This document shows, piece after piece, positions 20,201 to 28,576 of a DNA stretch of 31,432 bases. The notes under the pieces are model-generated. The model saw nothing but the letters and a program-made list of their open reading frames with translations. It made no database searches and was not told the DNA's origin. The stretch is from a virus. The first letter of the stretch is position 1, and each line of letters starts with the position of its first letter. The stretch spans positions 1-31,432 of IMG/VR virus record IMGVR_UViG_3300008267_000468. One strand, given 5' to 3'. The position numbers and the translations under genes were made by a program.

Positions 20201-21508
20201 TTCATAACTAGTTCGTATGGTAATGCACCATCTTATCCTTTATTTACAAGCGGGTCTGATACAGTAATTTATAATATTTTTACAAACATAACTACAGATA
20301 TCAACTCAGCAGCTTATTATAATATAGGAAGCACAGGATCCCAAACACACCCTTCATATTCAGTTCCTGAAACCGGATTATATAATATATCAGCTAGTGT
20401 TTCATTAGAGGTAAGTATGTCTAATGGTGGTGGTGTAACTTATACTTTAGAAGTTGTTAGTGGATCTACAGTATTAGCTTCTGGTTCACAATCAGTTACA
20501 ATAGTAGATCAAGTAACAGGTTCTGTATTTAGTGGACAAGCATACATTAATGATTTTGGTTATACTGGAGGAGATCCAGGTTTTAGAGAATCTATAACTC
20601 TTAACGGTACTCCTTATGTTTTAGAAGCAGATATTACTGTTGGAGGAAATGTTGTATTTCCTAGAGGAACTACAGTTTACGGGTATAATATTTATAGCTC
20701 AGTATCCCTTCCATCTAATAACTGCCCAGGATTTGATTGTAGTGGGTGTAGTTGTAATGTTAATTTCTCCAATTCTAAATCAATATGGGGTACAAGCTCA
20801 ACTATAACTTTTTTTATTAATGGTGGATCATGTACTGCAACTCCTCCGGGCATGTTTGGAAATCCTATTAACTGTGGATTTTATAGCTATGGTCAAGCAA
20901 ATCTTTATGGCCAATTTTATGAAATTCCAGGAATATATAATACTGCTGAGACTGCTACTATTAATTTAAATGTAGCAACTCAACAAAGTTTAACAGGACC
21001 AACTGATAAATTACAAATTCGTTTAAAACAAAGTGGATTGACTATTGGATCTGGAGGTGATTGTTTAATTAAATTTAGTACCGATGGATATTTAAGAATA
21101 GCATCAATTTCTAATCAAATTAACAATCTTCCAAACGCTATAGCAGGTGGTGGTGGTTTTATCGAAGGTACAACTTTTACTTCAGGTGGTACAACTAGCA
21201 GTATAACATTAAATAGCCAATTATCTAGTTTTGAAGGATATAATTTTATTCCAAACCCACCAACAGGATCTGGGATTCCAGTTCATTCATTATATCCTAC
21301 TTATGGTGATATAGATTATACATTTAATCCTGGTTATTTTGATTTAATAGTACATTATAATACTAGTGGACAAGTATCTGAATATAGAATTGTAAATAGT
21401 AGAAAAGTAGGTGGTAAATTAATATTAGATATTTCCCCATCATTTCAATCCCTGAAAATCTTCACCCAGATGTATTCAAGAATATTGATACAATTACCCG
21501 TGAAGTAA
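17213..21508 (+). CDS. large baseplate or tail structural protein, 1431 aa, apparent frameshift near the end
   Basis: A 1431-residue protein in the place where T4 has gp7 (wedge), but no family match can be claimed. Residues 1-900 look like a multi-domain beta-rich virion protein. About residues 1020-1340 are Ser/Gly/Thr-rich adhesin-like repeats with a Cys cluster (CPGFDCSGCSC), which may be an inserted receptor-facing domain. In this frame the last 20 or so residues read poorly and end at TAA 21506-21508. The -1 frame is open from 21418 to a TAA at 21553-21555 and reads as natural protein (IPENLHPDVFKNID, then TKMIEGGGLDGG). The true product therefore probably ends at 21555, by indel or by frameshifting. 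Confidence 0.7.
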   Translation: MAEIKIIGNISNTSQSNRFDDKDIALLGQNVIINNFGTSDDYAEYHIHDILDNPLRQVYSYLSYKSPSNVALNIDGTYSFLEIDPIEDLKKEFSNGEFRTTYNFFRNKLGLPVAPLFIKDISDDRTELKVGSTFLNNDLLGPRVLALVEEINDTPYLKYYLANFGSNNTSVIINVALDTTEDEYYVLIKLYRPLPVDISIKDTFWIVDEVIDSYTFEVNLDKLLILDEVPNIKGPNFSVKVDFNNVSTPYHNHNTLINQLTGSNFSLITRYLSGSIDINVDYTDFNDFIRFSSAEARIANFKDKVTLIQKYEATSSIIGSSTLSTKAAELAYYSSSITSLITGFDEYEKYMYFESSSYAYPKTTSTKPFILQPVTSSIVTNWYNDRITAAQDFDLDNQDQLLQLIPEFVREDEDNTPYLTFVNMMGQYFDNIWIYLNSITDLHKNRNNLEEGVSKDVVFHALQSLGVHLYNSKADVDLDLALLGANSGSIGNLDNIPKKDLIAEVYKRIYHNIPLLFKSKGSNKGLDHLVNVFGITGSILPIKEFGGNTKRNTLTDSNGDKIRVISTQITGSVLSPYIRLEEESTDITAVRSVDFHKIDISFSPQNEIDNILSSSIATAVTNFEIDNYVGDPRFELSGSYPTLETLRKTHINSNFTVEFDYAGFIELIKFFDNSLFKMLKDYVPGRSTLLTGVTIRPQHLERIKFKRLQPGVVRQTVYEANYQGPTIAEDNDYLYSLLPNDRRAFYNGELSGSWPDINERFEITNPNPFLITTTSSSYQFEHTDFNVTLNNASGSRHSIKVQKLTPIYSFVSGTLQQTSHIQVQTDVQDSNESLRSFELSRYKGVKLTSKEYNTYTSASFNYEGDKSFGKTAAIDKQVRKLGLFSEIVKSRFLPNRNDVVTKYLVDEEGNLTELNQRNKNWEEVQRTFVTADDLNISLFDNQKYSNQKSLDGTKHIFESGYSYTPLLYFSGSDSTLYFESTIGNTAHELVASHVAGFITSSYGNAPSYPLFTSGSDTVIYNIFTNITTDINSAAYYNIGSTGSQTHPSYSVPETGLYNISASVSLEVSMSNGGGVTYTLEVVSGSTVLASGSQSVTIVDQVTGSVFSGQAYINDFGYTGGDPGFRESITLNGTPYVLEADITVGGNVVFPRGTTVYGYNIYSSVSLPSNNCPGFDCSGCSCNVNFSNSKSIWGTSSTITFFINGGSCTATPPGMFGNPINCGFYSYGQANLYGQFYEIPGIYNTAETATINLNVATQQSLTGPTDKLQIRLKQSGLTIGSGGDCLIKFSTDGYLRIASISNQINNLPNAIAGGGGFIEGTTFTSGGTTSSITLNSQLSSFEGYNFIPNPPTGSGIPVHSLYPTYGDIDYTFNPGYFDLIVHYNTSGQVSEYRIVNSRKVGGKLILDISPSFQSLKIFTQMYSRILIQLPVK

Positions 21509-21572
21509 AAACTAAAATGATTGAAGGTGGTGGGTTAGATGGTGGTACATTATAATAAAATTTAAAATTTGT

Positions 21573-21580
21573 ATATTTAT
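21573..21580 (+). promoter_or_regulatory. late-type motif ATATTTAT
   Basis: ATATTTAT at 21573-21580 in the 45-base gap, 20 bases before the ATG at 21601, flanked by further TA steps. Confidence 0.55.
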
Positions 21581-21600
21581 ATACAGTAATTAAATACACT

Positions 21601-22260
21601 ATGGCAATATTAAATCCTTCTTATGTAACTGTTGATGCGGTTTTAACCAAAAAGGGCCGCGAATTGTTGGCTCGTAACGACGGTTCATTTCAAATCACAC
21701 AGTTCTCATTAGCAGATGACGAAGTTGATTATACTTTATATAACCCAACTCACCCATCTGGTTCAGCATATTATGGCGAAGCTATTGAAGCTATGCCAAT
21801 TATTGAAGCGTTCCCAGACGAGGCGCAAATTATGCGTTACAAATTAGTAACTTTACCAAGAGGTACAAGTAAAATGCCTGTTATTTCTTTAGGTTACTCT
21901 TCAATTATCTTGAAACAAGGTCAATCATTAAGCATTACTCCACAAACATTAAATTATTTAGGTGCTAATAGTACTTATGAAACTAATGGTTATGTAATGA
22001 GTGTTGCTGATGTTCGTTTAGTGTCTACTTTCACAGGTGCTGGAATTACTGGTGCTACTGTAGGTAATAGTGGTTTAAATACTACAAGCGGTACTAAATT
22101 ATCTAAAGCAGAAATTGGTACTTCATTTACACTAACCGGAACTACAATTAACACATTATTTGGCACTAGTGCTACTTCATTAACTACTACAATTACTGTA
22201 ACTGGTAGAGATAGTGGTTCAAGAATTACTGTTCCTTTAATTATCCAAAAAGTTAACTAA
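21601..22260 (+). CDS. virion structural protein, 219 aa
   Basis: A 219-residue protein. The N-terminal part (residues 1-105) has a pattern seen in structural proteins of large phages: AVLTKKGRELLARNDGSFQITQF and DEVDYTLYNP, then YKLVTLPRG. The rest is Thr/Ser/Gly-rich beta structure resembling an Ig-like domain. This half-and-half plan suits a baseplate or fibre-collar subunit. Its codon use here is slightly more GC-rich than that of the neighbours. It follows a late motif and is three bases from the next gene. The precise T4 equivalent is unclear. Confidence 0.65.
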   Translation: MAILNPSYVTVDAVLTKKGRELLARNDGSFQITQFSLADDEVDYTLYNPTHPSGSAYYGEAIEAMPIIEAFPDEAQIMRYKLVTLPRGTSKMPVISLGYSSIILKQGQSLSITPQTLNYLGANSTYETNGYVMSVADVRLVSTFTGAGITGATVGNSGLNTTSGTKLSKAEIGTSFTLTGTTINTLFGTSATSLTTTITVTGRDSGSRITVPLIIQKVN

Positions 22261-22263
22261 CAT

Positions 22264-23223
22264 ATGTCATTTAATAGATATAACACAGAAGATTCAGTAA
22301 TAAGTTCAGAAACAGTTGTTAGAGGGTTATGGCCTTCTGATAATGTGAATTTAACATCTGTAGCAACTTCTTCAACTCAAGCATCAGCATCGCAATTTTA
22401 TTTAGATGTATATAATGCAGGTGAAGTAGTATTCTCTATTGAATATGCTCACATTTCAGGTTCAGGATCAGCTTACTTTAATTCAAATGTAACTAGTTCT
22501 ACACCTACAAAAGTAGTATATGGTCAGTATAGAAATTTAATTTACGGAAGTGAAACAGCAACTTTCCAAATTGGAGGTTCTACTGTAAGTTCATTTTATG
22601 TTATTAACGTAGCAAGATCTCGATATAAAGAATCTTTACATCCTGGTTCTTTAACCTTAGCATTAAGTGGAAGCTCTGGAATTATTTCTTTAACAGATAA
22701 TAGTACTGTTTTAACTACTAGTCAATTTATTGATAGTAATAGATATTTCAATATTGTTAGTGGATCTGCAGGAACACCTGCTAACACAACAGTATATGGA
22801 CATATGTTTCCTGATTTAGGTTTAATAGTTTTAAGCCCAAGTGCTATTGGTTCAGGATATATATCAACTCCAGGTACATCAACTAATAGTTATGATAATA
22901 ATAACGCTAAATTATATGATTCTATAAACAGAGCTGTTGGTGGTAGTAGATTCTTCAGATTACAATCTCAAGAAACTATTTCATCTCGTTTCTTCTTTAC
23001 AAGAATTAAAAACAGTGAATATAATTATACTTCAAATCCATCTATTATTGATAATACAGGTAATATCTTGTATTCAACATTAATAGATAATCCACAAACT
23101 TATATCACAACTGTAGGGTTATATAACGACAATAACGAATTATTAGCTGTTGCTAAATTAAGTCGCCCATTAGTGAAAGACTTTACTAAGGAAGCCTTAA
23201 TTCGTATCAAGTTAGACTACTAA
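22264..23223 (+). CDS. tail structural protein, 319 aa, C-terminal domain shared with the 102-aa protein at 27419
   Basis: A 319-residue protein with beta-rich composition (Ser/Thr/Tyr-rich). Its last 85 residues contain SEYNYTSNP and YITTVGLYNDNNELLAVAK, which recur nearly unchanged in the small protein of 27419-27727 (SEYNLSYNP, YVTTLGLYNEQNELLMVAK). The shared domain may be a collar or connector used at two sites flanking the fibre genes. The N-terminal 230 residues are not recognised. It lies directly before the large fibre gene. Confidence 0.65.
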   Translation: MSFNRYNTEDSVISSETVVRGLWPSDNVNLTSVATSSTQASASQFYLDVYNAGEVVFSIEYAHISGSGSAYFNSNVTSSTPTKVVYGQYRNLIYGSETATFQIGGSTVSSFYVINVARSRYKESLHPGSLTLALSGSSGIISLTDNSTVLTTSQFIDSNRYFNIVSGSAGTPANTTVYGHMFPDLGLIVLSPSAIGSGYISTPGTSTNSYDNNNAKLYDSINRAVGGSRFFRLQSQETISSRFFFTRIKNSEYNYTSNPSIIDNTGNILYSTLIDNPQTYITTVGLYNDNNELLAVAKLSRPLVKDFTKEALIRIKLDY

Positions 23224-23242
23224 TATAAAGAAATGTTATTAA

Positions 23243-26200
23243 ATGGCATCATTCAAAAAACTGAGTACATCAGACGTATTTGTTGTTCCTTATACAGCAA
23301 ATAAAAATTGGGACCTTACTTTTGCTTGTGTCCCTCAGGATGGTGCATATTTTACTATATTTAAAGGGAAAAATTTAATCAATAATATTGATTTAGTTAA
23401 CGGTCCTATAACTGAGGCTCAATATGAGTCTTTAGTTTATCGTCAAATAAATCATTTATATTATCAATACCACTCTTCAAGTATTCTTGATTCTCATTCA
23501 TTATTAGATTCTATGTATTATGAATCTTACATGACAGAATCTAGCACTATATCAACTGGTTCTTATTTTGATTTTAATGAGAATCCTGAATTTATAAATA
23601 ATTTTCCAACATCATCTAATGATGTTATTAGGGTAATGTCATTCAACCAAAACATTTATGGTGAACAAATTAAACCTAATAACTTTATTTTAACTGCAAG
23701 TGGTAGTTACCAATTAGCAGATGATGGATTAGGAAACGTATATGATATTTCATTTACAGGATATTACGTACAACCTGGCTACTATGCTCCTCCAGGATAT
23801 ATAGCTGAATTACAAAATAAAGTTCATGTAGGAAATATATTTTATTCTCAAGGTGTAGTTGTTATTACTAACCAAAACTATAAATGTTTTTTACCTACTC
23901 CTCCTAATGCTATAAATGATTATTTTAGAGTATTAAACGTACAAAGAGTTAAGAAATTAGATATTTTAGCTAATGATTATATTGATTGTAATTCTACAGC
24001 TATCGTTACTAGCTCAATAGTAACATACCCTTACACAGGATATAATTTTCCTGATGTTACCTTAATCACAGGTTCTCTTTTTGTAGATGAATGTGAAACT
24101 TTAGGAGTAACACCAGGAAATTATAAATTATATTATACTGTAAATGATAATACTTGTTTAATAAGTAATACAGCTAGCATTAATTTAGAACTTTATAAGT
24201 TACCTTTAGAAATGTCTAGAACACACCAACCAATTGTTTGTGTTGGAGGTGTTTCACCTGTAACTTTCTCAATAAATTATGGTGTTCCTCCTTATCAATA
24301 TTCAATTGGTGGTGGAACATATAACAATTTAGCTAACTGTGAGTGGTATCAACCAACAGCATCTACAACAGCTCCTATTGGTAATAGTATATTATATATT
24401 AAAGATAGTGAAGGAACAATTGTTTCTTCTTCATTTGCTGTAGCAGCAGATATATTTACTGTAACTACAAATAAAATTGATGTAACTTGTGGTGGTACTA
24501 GTGATGGAAAAATAGCAGTTACTGGATCTTCAACTTATGGAGCTCCATATTCTGCATCTATAAATGGAGGAGGTAGTTGGCAAGGATTTACTTCAAATAC
24601 TTTATTCTCAAATTTATCTGCAGCTACTTATACAGTAGTTGTTAAAGATAATATTTGTAGTACTTCATCTTTAGTTACTATATCTCAAAATCCTCCTCCT
24701 ACAGTAACTATAAATTCAACAACAGCAGATTGTCCTGAACCAGGTCAAGATGTGGGATCTATTAGTATAACTGTTACTGGAGGTACTTCTCCGTACACAT
24801 ATTCTTGGACTACAGGATCTACAGTAGTAAGAACAGTAGAAGATCCAACAGGATTGCCTGCAGGTTCTTACACAGTAACTGTTACTGATGCTAATAGTTG
24901 TACTGCTACAGGTAGTGCTACAATTAGTAGTGTAAGTTCAATATCTATAAATTTAACAGCAACTAATTCTTCATGTGGTGTAGGTAATGGTCAAATTTCA
25001 GCATCTGTGAGTGGTGGTAGCGGAAATGGATTTAGCTATTTATGGAATACAGGAGCTACAGGAAGTATAGTTACTGGTAGTACAGGAACTTATACTTTAA
25101 CAGCAACAGATTTAGGCACAGGATGTACATCAGCTGCTAGTGCTTCTATATCTTCATCAGCAGGAATTACTGCTTTAACTTCATCTTTAACTTATAACCA
25201 ATGTGATACTAGTATTAGTATTGGAGTTACAGGTGGAACTTCTCCTTATACTTACTTAGTACAAAAAGGAGGAACATCACGCTCTCAAGGACCTACAGGA
25301 TCAAATCCAGCAACTATTAACTTAAATGATGGTTTAACTGGAGGTACTTGGAACATAACTGTTGCTGATTCTAATGGTTGTACAATTACAGGTAGCATAA
25401 ATGTAAGAGCTAGAGAATATAGATACTCAGATCCAGTATGTCAAGAATTGAATGGTTTATTAGTAGTTGATGAATCTTCAGGTGTTGGTACTAACCTTAA
25501 AACTAAGGCAAATAATCAAGATACATCTAACTTATCTGCAACTAGTGCAGAATTCATTCAAATACATAATGGAACTACTCATAGCTTTGAAGCACCTTTA
25601 TATCCACCAACAGATACAGGATGGGTTGGTAATTATATGTCAGCTTCCCATACAATGTCTGTTTATACTACAGGTTCATTAACATTTACAACTTCTAGCA
25701 TTGAAACAGGAAGTGCTTATTGGCCGTTCTATAGCTTAACAGGAAATTCAAGTAGATACTATTTAGTTAAAGCTAAAAGTAATCTAGTAACGGGCTCTAC
25801 ACCACCACCAGTAAGCTATAACTGTATTAGTGGTAGTTGTATTGATCCAGGAAATGGAACTGGTACTTATGCTACATTAGTAGAATGTCAGTCTAATTGT
25901 GCAGCACCTTCTGCTAGTGCATGTTATACAATTTCAACGGGAACAATACCTGTTACAGGAGGTTCTGGAACAACTGCTCAAGGTACTATAACTGTAACTG
26001 GAGGATCAGTTAATGTTTGGGCCAAATATAATTCAGGAGGAACAACATCAGGTATTGCTGGGTTCTATATGAATATTGATGGATTTGATGCTAGCGGTAC
26101 ATTTACTATTGTAAGTTCAGGTCAAACAGGATATTCAAGTAGTGGTGGTACAGCAAGTGGATATATAACATTATCACCAGGAACTTATAATTTCTCATTA

Positions 26201-26566
26201 ACAAAATCTGATAACTTAACAAGTGGAAATGAAGTAAGATTTAGTTGGGCTAGCAGTACAGTTACTGATCCTACTTCATCTACTAGCATGAGTGCTTGTG
26301 TAACCTATTATACTTTATTAGGACCTACTAACGGATTATCAGGTACTTCTGGTGGGGCTTGTGCTAATTATTCTAGTACTAGAAGCTATTATAGCAATGT
26401 AAACTTTATGCAAAGTAGTGTAACATATATTTATGATTCAACTTCACCTACATTAACACCTTTAAATACAGGAGGTCAATGGAAACCATTATCATTTAAT
26501 GGCACTAATTTATATGCAGTTATAACCAATTCATCAGGTATGGTAACTAATTATACCTCATGTTAA
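23243..26566 (+). CDS. large tail fibre or adhesin with SprB-type repeats, 1107 aa
   Basis: An 1107-residue, Ser/Thr/Gly-rich protein. Residues 1-110 may anchor it to the baseplate. About residues 410-725 carry four SprB-type repeats; the best reads VTGGTSPYTYSWTTGS, then LPAGSYTVTVTDANSCTATGSATIS. SprB repeats are known from the gliding adhesin of flavobacteria. About residues 857-885 form a Cys-rich module (YNCISGSCIDPGNG, later CQSNC), and the C-terminal 200 residues, again Cys-containing, could be the receptor-binding tip. No signal peptide is present, so it is a virion protein and not a host-secreted adhesin. Borrowing of host-type repeats is inferred. Confidence 0.75.
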   Translation: MASFKKLSTSDVFVVPYTANKNWDLTFACVPQDGAYFTIFKGKNLINNIDLVNGPITEAQYESLVYRQINHLYYQYHSSSILDSHSLLDSMYYESYMTESSTISTGSYFDFNENPEFINNFPTSSNDVIRVMSFNQNIYGEQIKPNNFILTASGSYQLADDGLGNVYDISFTGYYVQPGYYAPPGYIAELQNKVHVGNIFYSQGVVVITNQNYKCFLPTPPNAINDYFRVLNVQRVKKLDILANDYIDCNSTAIVTSSIVTYPYTGYNFPDVTLITGSLFVDECETLGVTPGNYKLYYTVNDNTCLISNTASINLELYKLPLEMSRTHQPIVCVGGVSPVTFSINYGVPPYQYSIGGGTYNNLANCEWYQPTASTTAPIGNSILYIKDSEGTIVSSSFAVAADIFTVTTNKIDVTCGGTSDGKIAVTGSSTYGAPYSASINGGGSWQGFTSNTLFSNLSAATYTVVVKDNICSTSSLVTISQNPPPTVTINSTTADCPEPGQDVGSISITVTGGTSPYTYSWTTGSTVVRTVEDPTGLPAGSYTVTVTDANSCTATGSATISSVSSISINLTATNSSCGVGNGQISASVSGGSGNGFSYLWNTGATGSIVTGSTGTYTLTATDLGTGCTSAASASISSSAGITALTSSLTYNQCDTSISIGVTGGTSPYTYLVQKGGTSRSQGPTGSNPATINLNDGLTGGTWNITVADSNGCTITGSINVRAREYRYSDPVCQELNGLLVVDESSGVGTNLKTKANNQDTSNLSATSAEFIQIHNGTTHSFEAPLYPPTDTGWVGNYMSASHTMSVYTTGSLTFTTSSIETGSAYWPFYSLTGNSSRYYLVKAKSNLVTGSTPPPVSYNCISGSCIDPGNGTGTYATLVECQSNCAAPSASACYTISTGTIPVTGGSGTTAQGTITVTGGSVNVWAKYNSGGTTSGIAGFYMNIDGFDASGTFTIVSSGQTGYSSSGGTASGYITLSPGTYNFSLTKSDNLTSGNEVRFSWASSTVTDPTSSTSMSACVTYYTLLGPTNGLSGTSGGACANYSSTRSYYSNVNFMQSSVTYIYDSTSPTLTPLNTGGQWKPLSFNGTNLYAVITNSSGMVTNYTSC

Positions 26567-26569
26567 AAT

Positions 26570-26577
26570 ATATTTAT
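26570..26577 (+). promoter_or_regulatory. late-type motif ATATTTAT
   Basis: ATATTTAT at 26570-26577 in the 16-base gap, five bases before the ATG at 26583. A chance copy of the same octamer lies inside the fibre gene at 26427-26434, which shows that background hits occur. Confidence 0.4.
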
Positions 26578-26582
26578 AACAA

Positions 26583-27404
26583 ATGATAAGAAGATCAGGA
26601 AATAAGATTTATACAAAAGTAACACAATATTTTACAGATAACAGTTCAACTGTAGGATATAGTCATACTCTTACTTCCCCAACTGAAAGCTTTTGTGGAA
26701 CAAACTTTTATTATGAACAACGTTTAACTAGCAGTTTAGCTAATGGAAAGTGGAGAGATTGCCTATATGGGCCTTTTACTTTTTGCTCTGGTTCAACTTC
26801 AGGTAGTGCTTGTTCAAGTGGAAATTGTGATCAATTTTATTTAGACACATCAGCTATTAATATAGACTATACTGGAGTTGTTGTTGATGAAGCATCAAAT
26901 GTAACTTTATATACTGGGTCAAGATTATACTTATCTTCTAGCTTAGAATTAGCACCAGACGGATATTATGTTTCTGGTGGTGTATTTTATAAAGTAGGAA
27001 ATGGCAATTGTTGTGGTATAAATAATGGAACTTTTATATCTAGTGGAAGTTGCCCAACATCTCCGGCAACAGGAAGTATTTACATAAATAATACTAATTC
27101 TTTAAATATTCCTATTACAGGTATGACAATTAATGGAGTTGCTGTTACATTTGAATTAGGAACTAATTTTACTATAGCAGCAGGAAATAATGGAACTTTT
27201 TCTACAAGCCAAACAGGAAGTCAAACTGTAGTAATATCTTATGGAACTCATACCCCAGGTCAAAATATAGTATTTACTGATTCTAATAATAATATAACTT
27301 GTGAAACTTTAAATGGTCCAGGAGGATCATTTACAATCTCTTCATCAATAATAACAGCTGGTACCACTATTAGTGTAGTAACAAATGATGGAGTCTGTCC
27401 GTAA
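26583..27404 (+). CDS. Cys-rich fibre-associated protein, 273 aa
   Basis: A 273-residue Ser/Thr/Gly/Asn-rich protein with about a dozen Cys scattered through it, suggesting secreted-type or surface-exposed beta domains (possible disulfides in the released virion). Residues about 160-273 resemble the repeated Ig-like modules of adhesins (GMTINGVAVTFELG, then TQTVVISYG-like strands). It follows the large fibre gene within 16 bases, so it may be a second fibre segment or an adhesin tip. No family is recognised and no signal peptide is present. Confidence 0.6.
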   Translation: MIRRSGNKIYTKVTQYFTDNSSTVGYSHTLTSPTESFCGTNFYYEQRLTSSLANGKWRDCLYGPFTFCSGSTSGSACSSGNCDQFYLDTSAINIDYTGVVVDEASNVTLYTGSRLYLSSSLELAPDGYYVSGGVFYKVGNGNCCGINNGTFISSGSCPTSPATGSIYINNTNSLNIPITGMTINGVAVTFELGTNFTIAAGNNGTFSTSQTGSQTVVISYGTHTPGQNIVFTDSNNNITCETLNGPGGSFTISSSIITAGTTISVVTNDGVCP

Positions 27405-27418
27405 TAAAATAAATAACA

Positions 27419-27727
27419 ATGCCACAATATACAGGATCGTTTAATATTAATTTTAGAAATGAACACACAGTTTACGAAAATTTTGTAAAATGTACTGTTG
27501 AGGAGAGTGAATACAATTTATCTTACAATCCTACTTTGTTATCTGATAGAACTAACTTATCATCATCATTGGTGAATTTTACAACTGGGTCTAGTTTTAG
27601 GCCTTATGTTACAACATTGGGTTTATATAATGAACAAAATGAACTTTTAATGGTTGCAAAATTTGGAAAACCAATTCCTGTTTCGTCAGAAACAGATATG
27701 ACTTTCTTAGTTAAATACGACACATAA
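27419..27727 (+). CDS. small tail protein repeating the C-terminal domain of the 319-aa protein
   Basis: A 102-residue protein. From about residue 30 to the end it aligns with the C-terminal domain of the product of 22264-23223 (SEYN, NP, then Y(V/I)TT(L/V)GLYN with NELL and VAK). The first 30 residues differ. This points to a duplicated connector domain, free-standing here and fused there, on either side of the fibre genes. It is followed at once by the ParB-like gene (TAATG overlap). Confidence 0.65.
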   Translation: MPQYTGSFNINFRNEHTVYENFVKCTVEESEYNLSYNPTLLSDRTNLSSSLVNFTTGSSFRPYVTTLGLYNEQNELLMVAKFGKPIPVSSETDMTFLVKYDT

Positions 27728-28113
27728 TGATTAAGTTAATTGACATATTAAAAGAAGCAATAAATACTATTCAGTATAAAAAACCTAATTTTGAAAATGA
27801 ATGGATGGAAGCAAATCGTTATCCTGAATTTCAAAAAATGGGTAAGGAAAAATGGGTAGAATTAGCTCAACAAGGAAGTATTACTAAATTATCAAAAATA
27901 AAAAGTATTTTAAGTAATGTTGACTTAGATTTTGATAGCTTAGAAGATGGAAAAAAAGAACGTTTTGAAAAAGCTTTTGAAAAAGGTGTTATTGAAATGC
28001 CTATTGCAGTTAAATTTGGAAAAAATGAATATGATCTAGTAGCAGGAAATACTCGTGTTGCTGGATTAACTAAGAATCACATTGACCCAAGTATTTGGGT
28101 TGTTAAGTTATAA
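27727..28113 (+). CDS. small protein with ParB/sulfiredoxin-like motif, 128 aa
   Basis: A 128-residue protein. Residues 1-85 are helical and charged. Residues 90-114 read MPIAVKFGKNEYDLVAGNTRVAGL, a pattern like the ParB/Srx fold, where a strand is followed by a G(E/N)xRxxA box that binds nucleotide or DNA. Here Asn108 replaces the usual Glu, so catalysis or CTP binding is uncertain. It begins at a one-base overlap with the last fibre-region gene and precedes a GIY-YIG gene. Its role may be in DNA recognition, but that is inferred. Confidence 0.55.
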   Translation: MIKLIDILKEAINTIQYKKPNFENEWMEANRYPEFQKMGKEKWVELAQQGSITKLSKIKSILSNVDLDFDSLEDGKKERFEKAFEKGVIEMPIAVKFGKNEYDLVAGNTRVAGLTKNHIDPSIWVVKL

Positions 28114-28126
28114 ATAAAGTATAGTT

Positions 28127-28576
28127 ATGGTACAAGTTAGCCCCGCTATGAAAGTGGAGGATTTAATAGACAATCCTAATTTTGTTATTGAGGATTTTGT
28201 AGGTTATGTTTACATCACTACTCACATTCCAACTAATCGTCAATATATTGGACGAAAAGCCTTCTTTCATAACACAACAAAGAAATTAGGTAAAAAAGAA
28301 TTAGCAGAAATTCCTGTTACTAGAGGTAAACGCCCAACTAAAAAATTAGTCACTAAGGAAAGTGACTGGAAAACATACTATGGTTCTGCTACTGAAATTA
28401 AATTATGCAAACCAGAAGATATGATGCGTCACGTGTTACGTTTATGTAGAACTAAAAAAGAACTAACATACTACGAGGCAAAATATCTATTTCAATACAA
28501 CGTTTTAGAAGATAGTCGTTTTATAAACGACAATATACTTGGAAAATTTTATAGCAAAGATTTGATTTTGTCATAA
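28127..28576 (+). CDS. SegE-type GIY-YIG endonuclease
   Basis: A 149-residue protein of the phage SegE-like GIY-YIG group. GYVYI (26-30) and YIGRK (40-44) are the GIY and YIG motifs; Trp81 and YYGS (84-87) are further conserved positions; Glu117 in the YYEAKYLF helix is the likely metal-binding catalytic residue. Such enzymes cut DNA and often act as homing endonucleases in T4-like phages. It lies just upstream of the primase gene. Its stop falls within the primase promoter region. Confidence 0.8.
   Translation: MVQVSPAMKVEDLIDNPNFVIEDFVGYVYITTHIPTNRQYIGRKAFFHNTTKKLGKKELAEIPVTRGKRPTKKLVTKESDWKTYYGSATEIKLCKPEDMMRHVLRLCRTKKELTYYEAKYLFQYNVLEDSRFINDNILGKFYSKDLILS

Noticed and set aside
21428-21440. 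Canonical -1 slippery heptamer at the structural-gene frameshift
   Set aside because: In frame the codons are ATT TCC CCA; the X-XXY-YYZ pattern is not met, so programmed slippage of the usual kind is not supported.
25467-25682. Plus-strand frame 25467-25682 inside the fibre gene
   Set aside because: Out-of-frame shadow of the repeat-rich fibre, with no start signal.
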